Positions 50,433 to 61,731 of a DNA stretch of 64,000 bases are shown piece by piece. Origin of the DNA: Circinella umbellata (taxonomy: Eukaryota; Mucoromycota; Mucoromycetes; Mucorales; Lichtheimiaceae); the NCBI GenBank assembly GCA_025093555.1, contig JAIWNF010000003.1, positions 930,001 to 994,000 of the forward strand, written 5' to 3'. Under the pieces are notes generated by a model. That model was not told where the DNA came from and did no database searches. It saw nothing but the letters and a program-made list of their open reading frames with translations. Every line of letters starts with the position of its first letter. The stretch's first letter is position 1. A program made the translations under genes and the position numbers.

Positions 50433-52387
50433 ATCGTTGATATTATTATTATTATTATTATTATTTCTTGAGACAAAAAAAAAGACGACACGTTTCGCTC
50501 TCGTGATTTTCCTTTAAAAAAAAAAAGAGAAAAAGAATTTCCAAAAAAGGGAGATTTTAGATGACCGCAAATACTAAGCAACAATGCAATTAACTTTTAT
50601 TATAATGCTTAATAGATGATATATGCATAAAATAAAGGAAGTCTGTTTGGTTTTTTATGATAACAACTCTCTCGATACATCTTATAAAAAAAATAAAATT
50701 AATTCATTACTCTACTTTATGATACCCTTTGTTACTACTCCAGTATCTTATTGAGATGATGAGTAGAGATTTGTATAGTTGTAATCCTTTTTTAGTTGAC
50801 ATACTATTTGGTTAAAATGGTACGCCTTCATATGTGAAAATTATCACCTGGTTAACGTTTTGAGTATAATCTGGTAGCTATAGAACATACTGTAATATAG
50901 CTTAGATAAAGTTGTACAGCTAAAAAGATGAGACATATAATGTAATAATGATGTAACTAGTTGTTTAGGATATAGATGTCTGGCGACTGTTGAATTAGCT
51001 CTTACGTAGTGATAAAAATGATACGTAACATTCATATAATATTTACAGTTTGATCACTTGGGTAATTAGAAACAGAGAATGTAAATAATATAGAATATGG
51101 TGAGTAGTTGTATAAATGTATATAGATACAAATTATATAAATAGCACAATTATATAATTGATAATAAAAAGCAAGTACATGAAAAAGTTGAAGAAGGAGA
51201 AACAAGGCAAGCCTTTGAAATATGCAGAAAAGTAAGATTGTTACCAACAATTCGCTGTCCGGCTCTCTCTTCTTGATGACAAAAGACTAATCTGTTGTAT
51301 CTTTCTTATTTACTGCGCAAAAGAATTAAGCAGTTGATGACATTTGAGTAATCTTGTATCAAATCAAAGGGGTGGAATTGTGTAGAATAAAATAAATAAA
51401 ACACTATGTATTTAAATTTTCGGGCATGTTCACCGGATATCGCTTTATCAGTATTATAAAAAATAATTGAGAGATCATACCAACTTAACAGAAAGTGTCG
51501 GATCGAATAGAAATCACTATACATGTTGTACATTATTACGTAACAAACCAAACCCTTCCCTATAAATGTAACATTAAAAGCAGTAGCAAATTTTATAGTA
51601 TACGTATTAGCCAACGCACAAGAATATATAACTAATGTATTAATAGTAGCTTTTTAGCTTAGTAATTAAAGTCTCATTTGCAATGTATACTCTTATTATA
51701 CTATCGTTTGTTTTTTGTGAAAGTTACACGCAAGGAGAAATGATTATCAATAAAATAAGCTAAGAAAAAACAGGGACGGATGCATGCTCTTTCTTATTGC
51801 TAACGACTTGAGTGTAACCACTAACCTGATACTAATTTGAGCCATGACAATCGTTTAATATGTACCCTCAATGGACTAAAATTAGACTTTACAATAAAAT
51901 ATATGCTAACTATTTATAAATTGATTTAGTATGATTATAAATAAAGGATATGTGTCAAGTGAGTCTTTACTTTATTTGTTTGGCATCATCATTATATCAA
52001 TGGTTACTCTGAGTTCATTCTCATGAAAATAAGAATTGAAAGTACCATTAATATGTCTTATGTCACTTTTAATCAACAGTATGATACATTAGCTGACTGT
52101 GTTAGTTTGATATGTAGAGAATGAGTAATAGAAGAAGACATGTATCCTAGATATTCAATCGGTTTATAGAACTGTGGATACGTAATATAGAGATATGAAA
52201 AGAAGCAAACGGGTTAACGAACAGGTCAATAGACAGAGACTGTTTCACACCCTCCACTTTTTATTTTATATTTCTACTTTTTTTTTTCTGCTTCTTTTTC
52301 TACTTCTTCTTATTTTTTTTCTTCGCCTAATTCTTATATCTGTTCTTGAAAGAAGAATAACAAACAATTACAAACAAATAGATAAAA
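50433..52387. other. Gene-poor stretch with decayed repeat
   Basis: Contains the SEC22 promoter with an (ATT)n run near 50440-50464, a decayed copy (about 51087-51470) of the repeat at 40000-40500, and a T-rich leader at 52260-52330 before the PAP2 gene. No other gene is recognised. Confidence 0.5.
51087..51470 (+). repeat. Decayed copy of the 40.0-40.5 kb repeat
   Basis: Matches 40030-40440 in order and orientation: GTTGTATAAATG near 51107, AGTACATGAAAAAGTTGAA near 51174, CAACAATTCGCTGTCCG near 51246, and GGGCATGTTCACCGGATATCG near 51422. The open frame of the other copy is broken here by substitutions and indels. Confidence 0.65.
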
Positions 52388-53039
52388 ATGGGAAATGGAT
52401 TATTGTTACGCTTTTTATCCAAGGTAAACTAAGTAATATTAATCTGGTAAACAATGGGAAACCATTCCATTCCATTCCTTTTTTTTTCTACATTGTCTTT
52501 TTGTTATTGAATGATTGTTATTAGTGATTTCCTAATGTGTCACTTTGATGAATAACTTCAAAAAAATTTACACATAATAATGTTACACTTTTTCGTAGGC
52601 ACAACCAATCGTCATTTCACTTTCAATAGCTATACTTGTCTATTTCCGTTCCATTGATTTACTTTTCCTATTTACTGGATCCACGATTTGTGCCTATGTA
52701 GCCAAAGGGTTGAAACGAATAATACGACAACCACGTCCATTACAAACGAATGATTCCAGTATATCTAAAAAGGATACTTTTGGCATGCCGTCCAGTCACA
52801 GTCAAGTGATGTCTTTTTTTGCCTATTATACCTTTCGGACTGTCTATAGAGATACATTATTTGCCACCTTTTTATATCTATTTACATTTTTGATACTATG
52901 GTCTCGAGTCAAGATGGGACATCATACATTAGCTCAAGTCTTAGTAGGCACTATTATTGGAGCAATCATGGCACACGTTTGGTATAATTTATGGCTTTCA
53001 AAGGTTGAATTTTTACAGCCATTTTTGTTAAATAAATAA
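52388..53039 (+). CDS. PAP2-type dolichyl-diphosphatase-like phosphatase
   Basis: Two exons (52388-52423, 52599-53039) give 158 residues. The three PAP2 phosphatase motifs are present: K-x6-RP (KRIIRQPRP), PSSHS, and SRVKMGHHTLAQVLVG. In the last, the usual Asp is Gln, as in dolichyl-diphosphatases (DOLPP1/Cax4). About four membrane segments surround them. The enzyme would recycle dolichyl diphosphate on the lumenal side of the ER for protein N-glycosylation. The protein is shorter than animal DOLPP1 (about 240 residues): its N-terminal part is minimal (MGNGLLLRFLSK) before the first membrane segment. The short first exon is the weakest part of the model. An upstream open frame from 52195 in another arrangement is not believed. 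Confidence 0.8.
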
Positions 53040-53233
53040 TTTAATTATTTGTATGTAAATTGTTTGTAGATTGTGTGAGTGATTTACAATATATATATAA
53101 TGATAATAATACACAATGATTATATGCTTATTGGGTAATAAAGAAATATACAAAAATATAAGGGGGGATCAATGTTGAAATAGAATAAATAAGGGATGAA
53201 GGGGGAAAGAAACAAAGAAAAATTATATACAAT

Positions 53234-54971
53234 TTAGAACAAAGTCATAATTGCAGTAGACAACAGCACAGCTGCAGTCCAACCCATGGCGGTCAAAGCG
53301 GAAGCATCAGACATACTGAAACCATCACCTTCAAATCGAGGGGCAAAATTAGGTCTTGGTTGACTTTCATCCCAAGTACAATTATCGGCAGTGGTTACAG
53401 AAATGGATTCATTAGCAGCAAAGTTTCGCAACCAAATACGTTTGTAATCTTCAGAGGGAGCAGAAGGATTGACAACATTGATCATATCTGAAAGCATGGC
53501 ATCACCCATGACAACGGCAGCAGCAAACCAGTCATAACCACCGGATGGGGTCAAAATACCATCAGTACGGAAAACACGCTTATTTTTGATAAACTTGTAG
53601 GGACTATCATCACCAGTAGTAGTACCATAATCTTCCATAAGATCATCAAAAGTAGGAGCAATGTAGGTTTCATCAATAACAATATCAACATCAGTAAGAG
53701 CTTGTAAGAATTCTTCCTTTTTGAAATATTGCAAAGTATCGGGTTTTAAGATACGACCACCTATAATTTATGATGAAAGAAGTATTATTATCATGTTTAT
53801 AACCATATTCGAACTATGCTTTTCAATGTAGTATGTATTTACCTGCATCTTCAGTGACTTGAATCTTGAAATCAGCAACGCTAACATTCCAGCTTGCAGT
53901 GTTTTGATTGTATTGACTTGGGGCATCATACATTGTCCAGGCAACCAAAGGCTTTTGATCATTTTTATATCCACCAGCAGCTTGTTGTAAACGCTCATAA
54001 TTACCAGTAATATCAGCAATAATTTCATTAGCCAAAGATTCAAGGTTATAAAATGCAGCATAATAACCTAACCATGCTGCGCGCTATTAAAATAAAAAAA
54101 ACAAATAACAACCTTTTTTTTTAGAATACAAAATATGCAAAAAACCGGGGGAGGGAAAGAACGAAAACAAAGTTTTTTTGTACAACATCAAATGACCCAA
54201 CACAAAAAAAATTTACACTTACACCAAGAATATCAGGTTCATTAACAGCAGCTGAACTAATAGTACCATTTTCATCAGTAACATAAAAACTAGAACCGAA
54301 TTGAACTTGAACGGCATCTGCTTGTTGATTTGCCAAAGTAACATTGGTAGTAGAGAGTTCAGTAACGCTGTTTGAAGTTTCACGGTACTTTTGGAAACAA
54401 CTGGAGGAAACCATGGAAGAATCGGCGATAAGATGAATCGAGTCACCGACACCGAGCATCTATCAAGGCACGTGTAAAAAAAAACAAAAGTACGGCATTA
54501 AACTTTTTTGTTTACAAAACATAAAAACAATAATGATTTTCTTTACTTACTTCAAGATAAGGTACAACAGTAGTTTCAAGAGCAGCAACATTTGTTACAG
54601 GGACTTGATGAATAATTGCATTGGCAGCAAGACCTGCAGGTGGTTGAGTACCACATTGAACCAAATAATATTGTTGTTCATTACGATGATCAGTAATAAG
54701 TTTATAATTATTATGATATTCAATTTCATAATATTGAGCATCATCATCTCCTACAAGAAAACAATATAAAAAAATAAGAGTCAATATTATTTGTTTATTT
54801 ATTTGTTGTTTTTTACTTGGTTACTCCTATTTTCTTACTTGTTTGTAATTTATCAGGGAAATAATCAGTATTGGCATCAAAGTTTTGAGCGCATTGACCA
54901 TCCTTTAAGTTTTGTCCAGAAACTTGGACACCTAAAAGTGCCAAACAACCTAAAGCAATTGCAGAACGCAT
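53234..54971 (-). CDS. Secreted GPI-anchored protein resembling periplasmic binding proteins
   Basis: Five exons (54839-54971, 54551-54750, 54223-54459, 53843-54083, 53234-53760) give 445 residues. A signal peptide (MRSAIALGCLALLGVQVSGQ) is followed by CAQNFDANTDYFPDK, YYEIEYHNNYKLI, QQYYLVQCGTQPP, VPVTNVAALETTVVPYLEML and MLGVGDSIHLIADS. These fit a fold like the TroA/BtuF class of substrate-binding proteins (recognised from pattern, not searched). Several NxS/T sequons occur. The C-terminus is hydrophobic (ALTAMGWTAAVLLSTAIMTLF) after a Ser/Asp-rich stretch, typical of a GPI signal. Such proteins bind metals or siderophore-like ligands in bacteria; the fungal role is unknown. The gene converges on the PAP2 gene with about 195 bases between stop codons. 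Confidence 0.75.
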
Positions 54972-55617
54972 TTTCTTTCTCCTTGTTTTTTTTTTCTTGT
55001 GGAGTAAAAATGGAAGAGGAAAGAAAAGGTAGAAAGAAAAAGAAAAAGAAAAAGAAAATAACCAGTCCGAATCTGATAAAAATCAAAAAAAAGTTGCTGA
55101 GATAACCTCTTTTGGGGAGTTTCATAATTTATCCCAAACATTTTAACTTTAAAGAAGTAAATGAAATAAAACTTTAATTACATCTGTGGCTTACATCTGA
55201 GAAAAAAGTTACACTAATCACAAGCAAGATCAGAAAAAGGTAATATTCGATCTTATTTTTTTTTACAGTTAGAAAATAAAGTAAAATATAATACATATAT
55301 ATATATTATATCTAAAATAATGGTTACGTGATTTGATTATGTGTAATATATATATGGTGTATATGTGTGTATGACAAGATGTAAGTGTGAGAGGAAAAAA
55401 AAAGAATGATAGTACAACATATGAGGCAATAATAAAAAAGAGTTATATAATAGATGAATTTTTGGATGGCGTTGTTATATATATATATGTGCGTGTGTGT
55501 ATGTGTGTGTGTGTGCTAGAGAGGGAGAGAAACATATGTTAAAAATTGTAGGGTGATAAAGGAAAATGAACAAGTCGGATTTCCTTTCTTTTTTTTTCTA
55601 CCTTTTTTTTAATTAAT
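54972..55617. other. Promoter of binding-protein-like gene / RRB1 3' end
   Basis: AT-rich DNA with an A/G-rich block at 55010-55060 and (TA)n and (GT)n runs at 55289-55520. Apparent frames across 54791-55141 are low-complexity. No gene. Confidence 0.5.
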
Positions 55618-57549
55618 TTAGATTGAAATAGTTTTAAAGATATTAAAGCCAGTGTTTGAAGTACTAAGAACACAGCCGGGAATTTGCTTATGCCAATGAA
55701 GTTCTTTAATTTCAGTTTGACCTTGATGAACAAAGAGTAATTGGGGTGGTACTTCAACACCTTCGCTTGTTAATCGGCCTTCTTCTTCTGTATCTGGTTC
55801 AACAGAAAGATCCCAAAGTGTCAGCTGATCATCTGCTCCTGATACTGCAAGTGCAGATTCTTCAGTAGGATGCCATTCAATAGATGTAATAGGAGCGTTA
55901 TGCCATTTGAAACTGGCCACAGGAGTTGGATTGTTTCTATAGTAACGTTTGAGTTATTTGGTATTATTAGCTCAATTGTTATTATAGTTATCATCACCAT
56001 TATCATTTGAAACATATATAAAAAGTTTCTTACCCTTTAAATTGTCGAAGATCCCATACACTAAAGACACCATCATCATGACCACTTGCTAATAAATAAC
56101 TTGCTTTATGATTCCATGTAATAACATTAACATCCGATGTACTTGCATGAATACTGACTGCAGGACGATTTTTGCTTCGAGTATCCCAGATTTTAACGGT
56201 TTGATCAGCAGAACATGAAGCAAAAACATTACGTTCAGTAGAAGACCATTGAAGATCTTCTACAGATGATTTATGTCCACGGAAAGGAGTATTATCTGTT
56301 GAAGCACCAGTAGGTCGTACAATGGTATTATAAATGAGACCTGCATTATCACCTGTTAATAATCTAAAAGATAATAGTAATAAACAAATAAGTTCTTCTT
56401 TCTTTCCTCCTTGTTCTATTTTTTTCTCCCTTTTATTATTATGATTAACTATTTACCTTCCAGTATCTAATGGAGACCAATCCATTGCATAACCTTCATA
56501 ACGACCATGGTTATTAATAGTAGCAAATGGTTTATTTGATTTAGGCAAAGTAGTACCAGGCACATCGAGACTCTTCATGTAAGGTGATAAATCAAAAATA
56601 TGAACTTTGCCCGTTTCGGACCATGTGGAAGCAATATGTTTTTCTTGTTGTTGTGGCATCACACGTAAACGATTGACACAACCATTATGTGGAATCGAAC
56701 GATATTCCAAAACTGGATCTTCATCCAAAGCATCTGCATCATCTTCATCATCTGAATCGTCTTGTTGAGTCTTATGTAATTGAGACATTTTCATGACTAA
56801 TACTTCATTATCACGAGCACCTGGAACTGAAGTACCTGCTGCAACATAAGCTGTGGCAGGGAACTATATATATATATATATATATATTGATATATGTATC
56901 CAGTTTAGCTAAACAATTCAATTATATTACATTTTCACTCTTGTTTATAAACTGAGAGTGAGAAAAAAGTAAAAATAATAATAAAAAAAACTTACATTCT
57001 TTCGTTCTTCACCTAATGAATCTTCTAAAACATCAAAACTTAAGAAAGGAGCACGAACATCCAAATTATGAAGCATAACGTAAACTGATTGATCAGCTTC
57101 CAATTGTTCTCCTTCTTCAAGTGGTTGACCTGGAAGATAAGTTCGTAATTCGGGTTGTTGTTCTTCTTCTTCCTCTTCTTCTTTTTCTAATTCTGCTTTT
57201 TCATCAACATCCATGCCTAAATAAAATATAGTTATAATAAGTAACCTAGACGTTTCATATCACATTATAACACACTACACATGTTCTTTTTTTTTTGGAT
57301 AAAGTATTTTGTTTTGTTCTCTTATAATTCCCCCGAAAGATATATAGTAACTTTACCATCTTCTTCCATAGCCTGATCTTGTTCATCGCCAGACTCTTGT
57401 TCAAAATCGTCTTCCCAAGCATCTTCAAACTCGCCCATGTCGTTCAAATCGTTTTTACCACCATTACGATTACGACCATTGCCAAAATCAACAGCTTTGG
57501 AATCTTGTTGCATCATATCTTCATCTCGATCAGCTTGACGTTTCGACAT
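55618..57549 (-). CDS. RRB1: Ribosome assembly protein Rrb1 / GRWD1 (WD40)
   Basis: Five exons (57357-57549, 56996-57216, 56457-56863, 56034-56363, 55618-55936) give 489 residues. The N-terminus is acidic ([17 protein letters not shown], then a poly-Glu run). [20 protein letters not shown] and [19 protein letters not shown] are typical of the GRWD1/Rrb1 family. The WD40 propeller follows: [79 protein letters not shown] and [16 protein letters not shown]. Rrb1 is the dedicated chaperone that binds ribosomal protein Rpl3 and brings it to nucleolar pre-60S particles. Complete and normal in length. Confidence 0.94.
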
Positions 57550-59039
57550 TTTTATTTAATTCGTTCGAGTAAAAAAGGGATATTATATATACAAAGTTAA
57601 AAGTTGAAAATCGGGCAAGAAAAAAAAAAAAAAAAAAAGTTGAGTGGTTCAATTTTCCTTGGTATTCAAAAAAAAATGTGACTTGTTTATCTCCGCTCCT
57701 AGTGAATTGGCTTGGATTTATGCAAAAAAAAATGAAAGATGATTCGCTTCAATCCTAACTACAATCATACGTCTCAATAATATAAAATGAAAGCTTTAGA
57801 ATAATTGATTGTGTAAAAGATAAAATTGATAAAAATCTAAATTAATCGACAAATTACTTGACTAGATAACTTTTTAGATACGTACTTCATAACAACTACA
57901 TTATCTATTCATAGGGAATTACTACGGACACCCCAAAAACATACCATATTAGGTAGGTAATTTCAACTCTTACTGACACCCCACTTTTTATCTTTTTTTT
58001 TTTTCAAAGACACACAACAATCTAATATAATTACATTGTATCCAACCATTTATACACTATCCATACAGTTATTATTGTTATATAACTTAAAATGAATATG
58101 AAACTTATATTAGCAGCTCAACTTTTTATGATAGCAGTCAATATTTCTTATCTTTTTTCATTATATCATTTTGTACACAAGTGAGAGTTGTAACCCTTAT
58201 AAAGACAATACAAACAAGAAATAATGTATACTTTTAGTGCTACATTACATGAGCGATCAAATAAGCGTTATTGGTGTTGATAACGCTGTTACTATAATTT
58301 ATATACGTAGTCCAAGAACTTATCTGGTAGCTTTCTATTTTTTGTGGGGTGTCAGTAGCAATACCCCTATTCATATCTATTCATTCATATAAGTAGTTGA
58401 TGTAAAACAGTAATTACCAACCTCAGTAAATAATAATATAATAATATTTATAGGTTAAAATTTATATTTATTAAATGGAAGACTAATATAACCTGCGCCA
58501 ATGGACATGTGGTCGCTTCCTTGCGGCACAAACAGGATTGACAGTTATACAAAAAGAAAGGGTAAAGAGGTATCAACTGAAAAATCCCTCATTGAGGAGA
58601 AAAGTTAAACTAGTGGGGGGGGAAGCGAGTAATAGCTAAGTATATTGCAACAACGCGCGAGAAATAGGACTAAGTTTATCGAATTAATAATATTTATAAT
58701 ATACAAAAAGTTATGTATTTATAAAAACGAAATGTACTAGAGCGTACAGTATAACAACTCGATTTATTTTTTTTGGTAAGAAATTGAAAATGTCCGCCAA
58801 TCAACGGGCTCAAAAGCTTCAAAAAGTTACCAAAAATGGAAGGTAACGACGAAGGAATACTGAAGTCGAGTTATAAATACTGGGGATTTAGCTGGTACAA
58901 GACCAGTAAAATTAACCTTTTGTATAATAAAAAAGTTATGAATACTGGAACTTTATTTTTTGAGTTATAAATACTGAATTGTGAAGGGTTTGAGACTATA
59001 TTACACATTGCTCTTTTTTTTTTCTCAATTATTTTTACG
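57550..59039. other. Intergenic with TIR element
   Basis: Promoter of RRB1 on the left (with an A-run at 57620-57638), the TIR element at 57914-58366, then 670 bases before the Ndc10-like relic. A short reading frame at 58792-58845 (MSANQRAQKLQK) has no support. Confidence 0.55.
57914..58366. mobile_element. Non-autonomous TIR element (MITE-like) with 9-bp TSD
   Basis: Left end GGGAATTACTACGGACACCC and right end (read inward from 58366) GGGTATTGCTACTGACACCC match at 17 of 20 positions. The element is flanked by a perfect 9-base direct repeat, CTATTCATA, at 57905-57913 and 58367-58375. A further inner copy of the terminal motif (ACTGACACCCCAC, 57972-57984) is a perfect 13-base inverted match to 58344-58356. 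The 453-base length, absence of a transposase and 9-base duplication suggest a Mutator-like MITE; assignment to a superfamily is inference. A 30-codon signal-peptide-like frame (58092-58184) lies inside. Confidence 0.82.
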
Positions 59040-60562
59040 ATGAATCATTCTAATAACACTTCTCAAAACCAACTCGCCAAGCGTGGCCGAGGTCGTCCGA
59101 GAAAAATTGTTCAGGAACAAAATCTTGCAACATCTGCCGGATCAAGCAGCCAATCTTTACGCGATCTGCCAGTTAATCTTTCCATTCCTCATCCTTCGAG
59201 TGAATTGGATGAGATTGATCTTGGTCTTGATTTCTTAAATAGAAACAAAAGGCCAACTACGACTTTGGCTTATAAACAGCCACTAGTCCAGTGGAAGGTA
59301 GTCTATTTTGCCTTTTCATTTTGGGAGTTGCTACAAACACCCTAGTTTTTATTGTTTTTTCCGGGGTTAAGCAATAATTTGACATGTATTTGTACGCACT
59401 TTATATGGAATTACTATATGGTCATATATCTATCAGTATTTTCGATCATCACGTGTATAAGTCATATAAATTCTGCAGCTTAACTCTAAATATGATGTTA
59501 TAAATGATTATTGTTTGAGCTTATTGAGAAATTTGTTTTCGCATCTTGTCAATAAACTGTATGGGTGGGGTTTCCATAGCAACTCCCTTCTTTCTTTTTT
59601 ATATATATATATATCTCGGAATGTAACAGTTGCTTACTTTATTTGTAATTGTAAATTATAGCAATTCTGCGATGAAAATCGTTCAAGATACAACACTGAT
59701 CAGGAGCACCCATATACTGTGGGTCCTCCTGAATTGGTGGTCGCATTTTTCTCTGAATTTGTGTTTAAACGCAAATTCAACAAAAATGTGCCAATCGGTA
59801 CAGATGTGAGAACACAACTTTATCTCAAAGAAAATGATCAGTTGAATTTGTCGACGACTTTACCTCAGAGTACGTAATATTTTTACAACATGTTTTCAAT
59901 AATAGTATTTTTATGGTTGTAATAAGTATATATAGCTTAACTTTTGCTTTATGCTCTATTTTATAGTGACGGATGCAGCTCGTCTGAGATGAGTAAAGAT
60001 GGGAAATCAAAGGTTCTTGAAGTTCCTTTGAGTTATGAAGCAGTGAACCAGTATCGGAAGGCACTGTTATTCTTGTACGAGTTCCAATGCCAGCGACGTG
60101 CAGTTTCTTGGCTGTCACCAAATGACAATAAAAACCTAGCTTTGTTACTCAAGCAGTACAGGAATAATCTTGTTTATGACCCAGTCGTAACAAACGCTGA
60201 CCGTGCTGCTCACTGCGTCATCCGGGACTCCTACAAGCCTGGCGACTTGATTCGGATGATGAAGCAACTCTGGTTGAGCAGTAAGAAAAGTCTACGAGAA
60301 ATGTTCTCGATCGCTGCTCGACACCATTTGCTACTTCGGGATCAGGACATCAGAGGTCTCAATTTCTCTGATTGTTTCTGTACAGTCATTCCGAAGCAGC
60401 AACATCGAGGAACACAACAAGCGTTAGCCTTAGTGTTTTGCTTAGACAAAGGGAAAACATTGAGAGAAGGCGAGGTGAAATTCGGCTGTGGGATTAGACA
60501 TGAAAAATGTTTTCAGGTGCCCTGTTAGTGCATTTGCATTTTATATGTTCAGTTTGCTTCAG
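59040..60562 (+). pseudogene. Broken Ndc10/Crypton-like DNA-binding protein gene
   Basis: Exon 1 (59040-59297) starts with an AT-hook (KRGRGRPRK) and ends TLAYKQPLVQWK. Exon 2 (59662-59869) continues QFCDENRSRYNTD with VVAFFSEFVFKRKF, matching the helical N-terminal part of tyrosine-recombinase-like proteins. The third part has PLSYEAVNQYRKALLFLYE, LLLRDQDIRGLNFSDCF, KQQHRGTQQALALVF, LDKGKT and GCGIRHEK, the NDC10_II-type core. Two faults show. The best acceptor of intron 2 (59966) puts a stop after eight codons, and only a weak acceptor at 59998 restores frame. At about 60507 one extra base shifts the frame: with it skipped the conserved VFRCPVSAFAFYMF follows, while the actual frame stops at 60526-60528. 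The C-terminal half is absent. A TIR element sits in intron 1. Confidence 0.7.
59333..59587. mobile_element. Second TIR element, inside intron 1 of the Ndc10-like gene
   Basis: Perfect 11-base terminal inverted repeats GGGAGTTGCTA (59333-59343) and TAGCAACTCCC (59577-59587). The inner sequence (AAACACCCT on the left, AAACCCCA reading inward from the right) matches the ends of the 57914-58366 element, so both belong to one family. It fills most of the 364-base intron. No clean target-site duplication is visible. Confidence 0.65.
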
Positions 60563-61280
60563 GTAATATGTTTATATGTAAAATGTAGGGAATTATTTCA
60601 ATGGAGACATTGATGTTTCTTAACTCTATCATTGATGCTTTTAATGACACAGTAATGATCAATTCATATTTAAAGCACTTCTTCTATTTAAATTGATTGC
60701 TAAGAATAATTTGGCGTGCATCTTCTAGGTTATATGATTTACTTAATATTGTTTTATTTCTTATTATGTTGATGAATATAACCATATTACCATATTTACA
60801 TCGTAGTAATAGTAGCATTTTAGTTTTTGATATCAAACATTATAATATTATGACAATATTATTATAGAAGTTTAACAAAAGATTTAAAGTATCATGATTT
60901 GTTAGTAATGTCGAGGTTACTAACTACGTTAATCGTTAAAAAAAATGTTATATAAATTATATCATTCAAAATAATTATTTTATTGATACGTAAAATATAT
61001 AATCAACAATTCATATACATATTTCTCCAGCTTAAATTTATGTGTTTTTGACCGAGATGTGACTACAATTGACAGAATGTTTAGAACCCATGATGCTAAT
61101 TGATGGGTCTAAAGTAATAATACGTAACATAATATTTATGATTTAATTGGTCCATAGCCATCAGCTACCAGTATCACTTGCGTCATAGCTATTCTTGCTT
61201 TTTTTAAAAAAAATTACAATAATCGATAGCTAACTCTGGTACTTTTACTTTTCTCTATCTCTTCCACATTTATTATTCCA
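60563..61280. other. Intergenic after the Ndc10-like relic
   Basis: AT-rich, no coding region seen. The missing C-terminal part of the Ndc10-like protein was looked for here in all frames and not found. Confidence 0.5.
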
Positions 61281-61731
61281 ATGTCGCTCAGAAAAAAGGT
61301 CGTCAATACTTTCAAAAAAATATCGTTTAAAAAATCCAAGAAAGCTAATACTTCTGAAGAACAAGAAGAACCGGAAGAGCAATCTCGTCTGCAACCGGTA
61401 GTACAGCAGCAGCATCAACATAAAGTTGATCATGCAATTGTGTGGTAAGTGCTTTGGCAAATCGTACAAGTATTGAAAAGACACTGTATTCATGTCAATT
61501 TCCTGGTATATTAGGCTCCGAGAGAATGTTCTCGTTGACCAATCAATGGAAATTAAAAGTCAAACTCTATATGACTTATATAAAAACGAACATACAAATA
61601 ACGACGCGATGCTATTGAAAAGAGAGTTTGATGAAGTTGTTATTCAACTATTTCCAAACGCAAAATTCATCAATAAAGGGAGACGAGGGAATGCTGGATA
61701 TGTTATCGAAGGAATAACAAGACAATTATAA
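61281..61731 (+). CDS. Small RFX-like winged-helix DNA-binding protein, copy 1
   Basis: Two exons (61281-61444, 61515-61731) give 126 residues. A Lys-rich start (MSLRKKVVNTFKKISFKKSK) and a Glu/Gln linker precede an RFX-type domain: VWLRENVLVDQS, IKSQTLYDLYKNE, LKREFDEVVIQLFPNA, FINKGRRGNAGYVIEGI. These line up with the RFX pattern W-L-x-N-Y...L-Y..Y...F..L....F......R-x-G-N..Y.Y.G. The intron splits the codon of the conserved Trp (TG|G). The protein contains nothing else, so it would be a minimal DNA-binding protein, perhaps competing with full-length RFX factors (inference). Mucoromycota seem to have many such mini-proteins (recalled, not checked). Confidence 0.65.

Noticed and set aside
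58792..58845. Short frame beginning MSANQRAQKLQK
   Set aside because: Eighteen codons only, with no partner exon that continues it convincingly.
60500..60562. An intron to repair the Ndc10-like frame
   Set aside because: No donor/acceptor pair joins RHEK to the CPVSAFAFYMF block; removal of one base does so exactly, so a frameshift is simpler.
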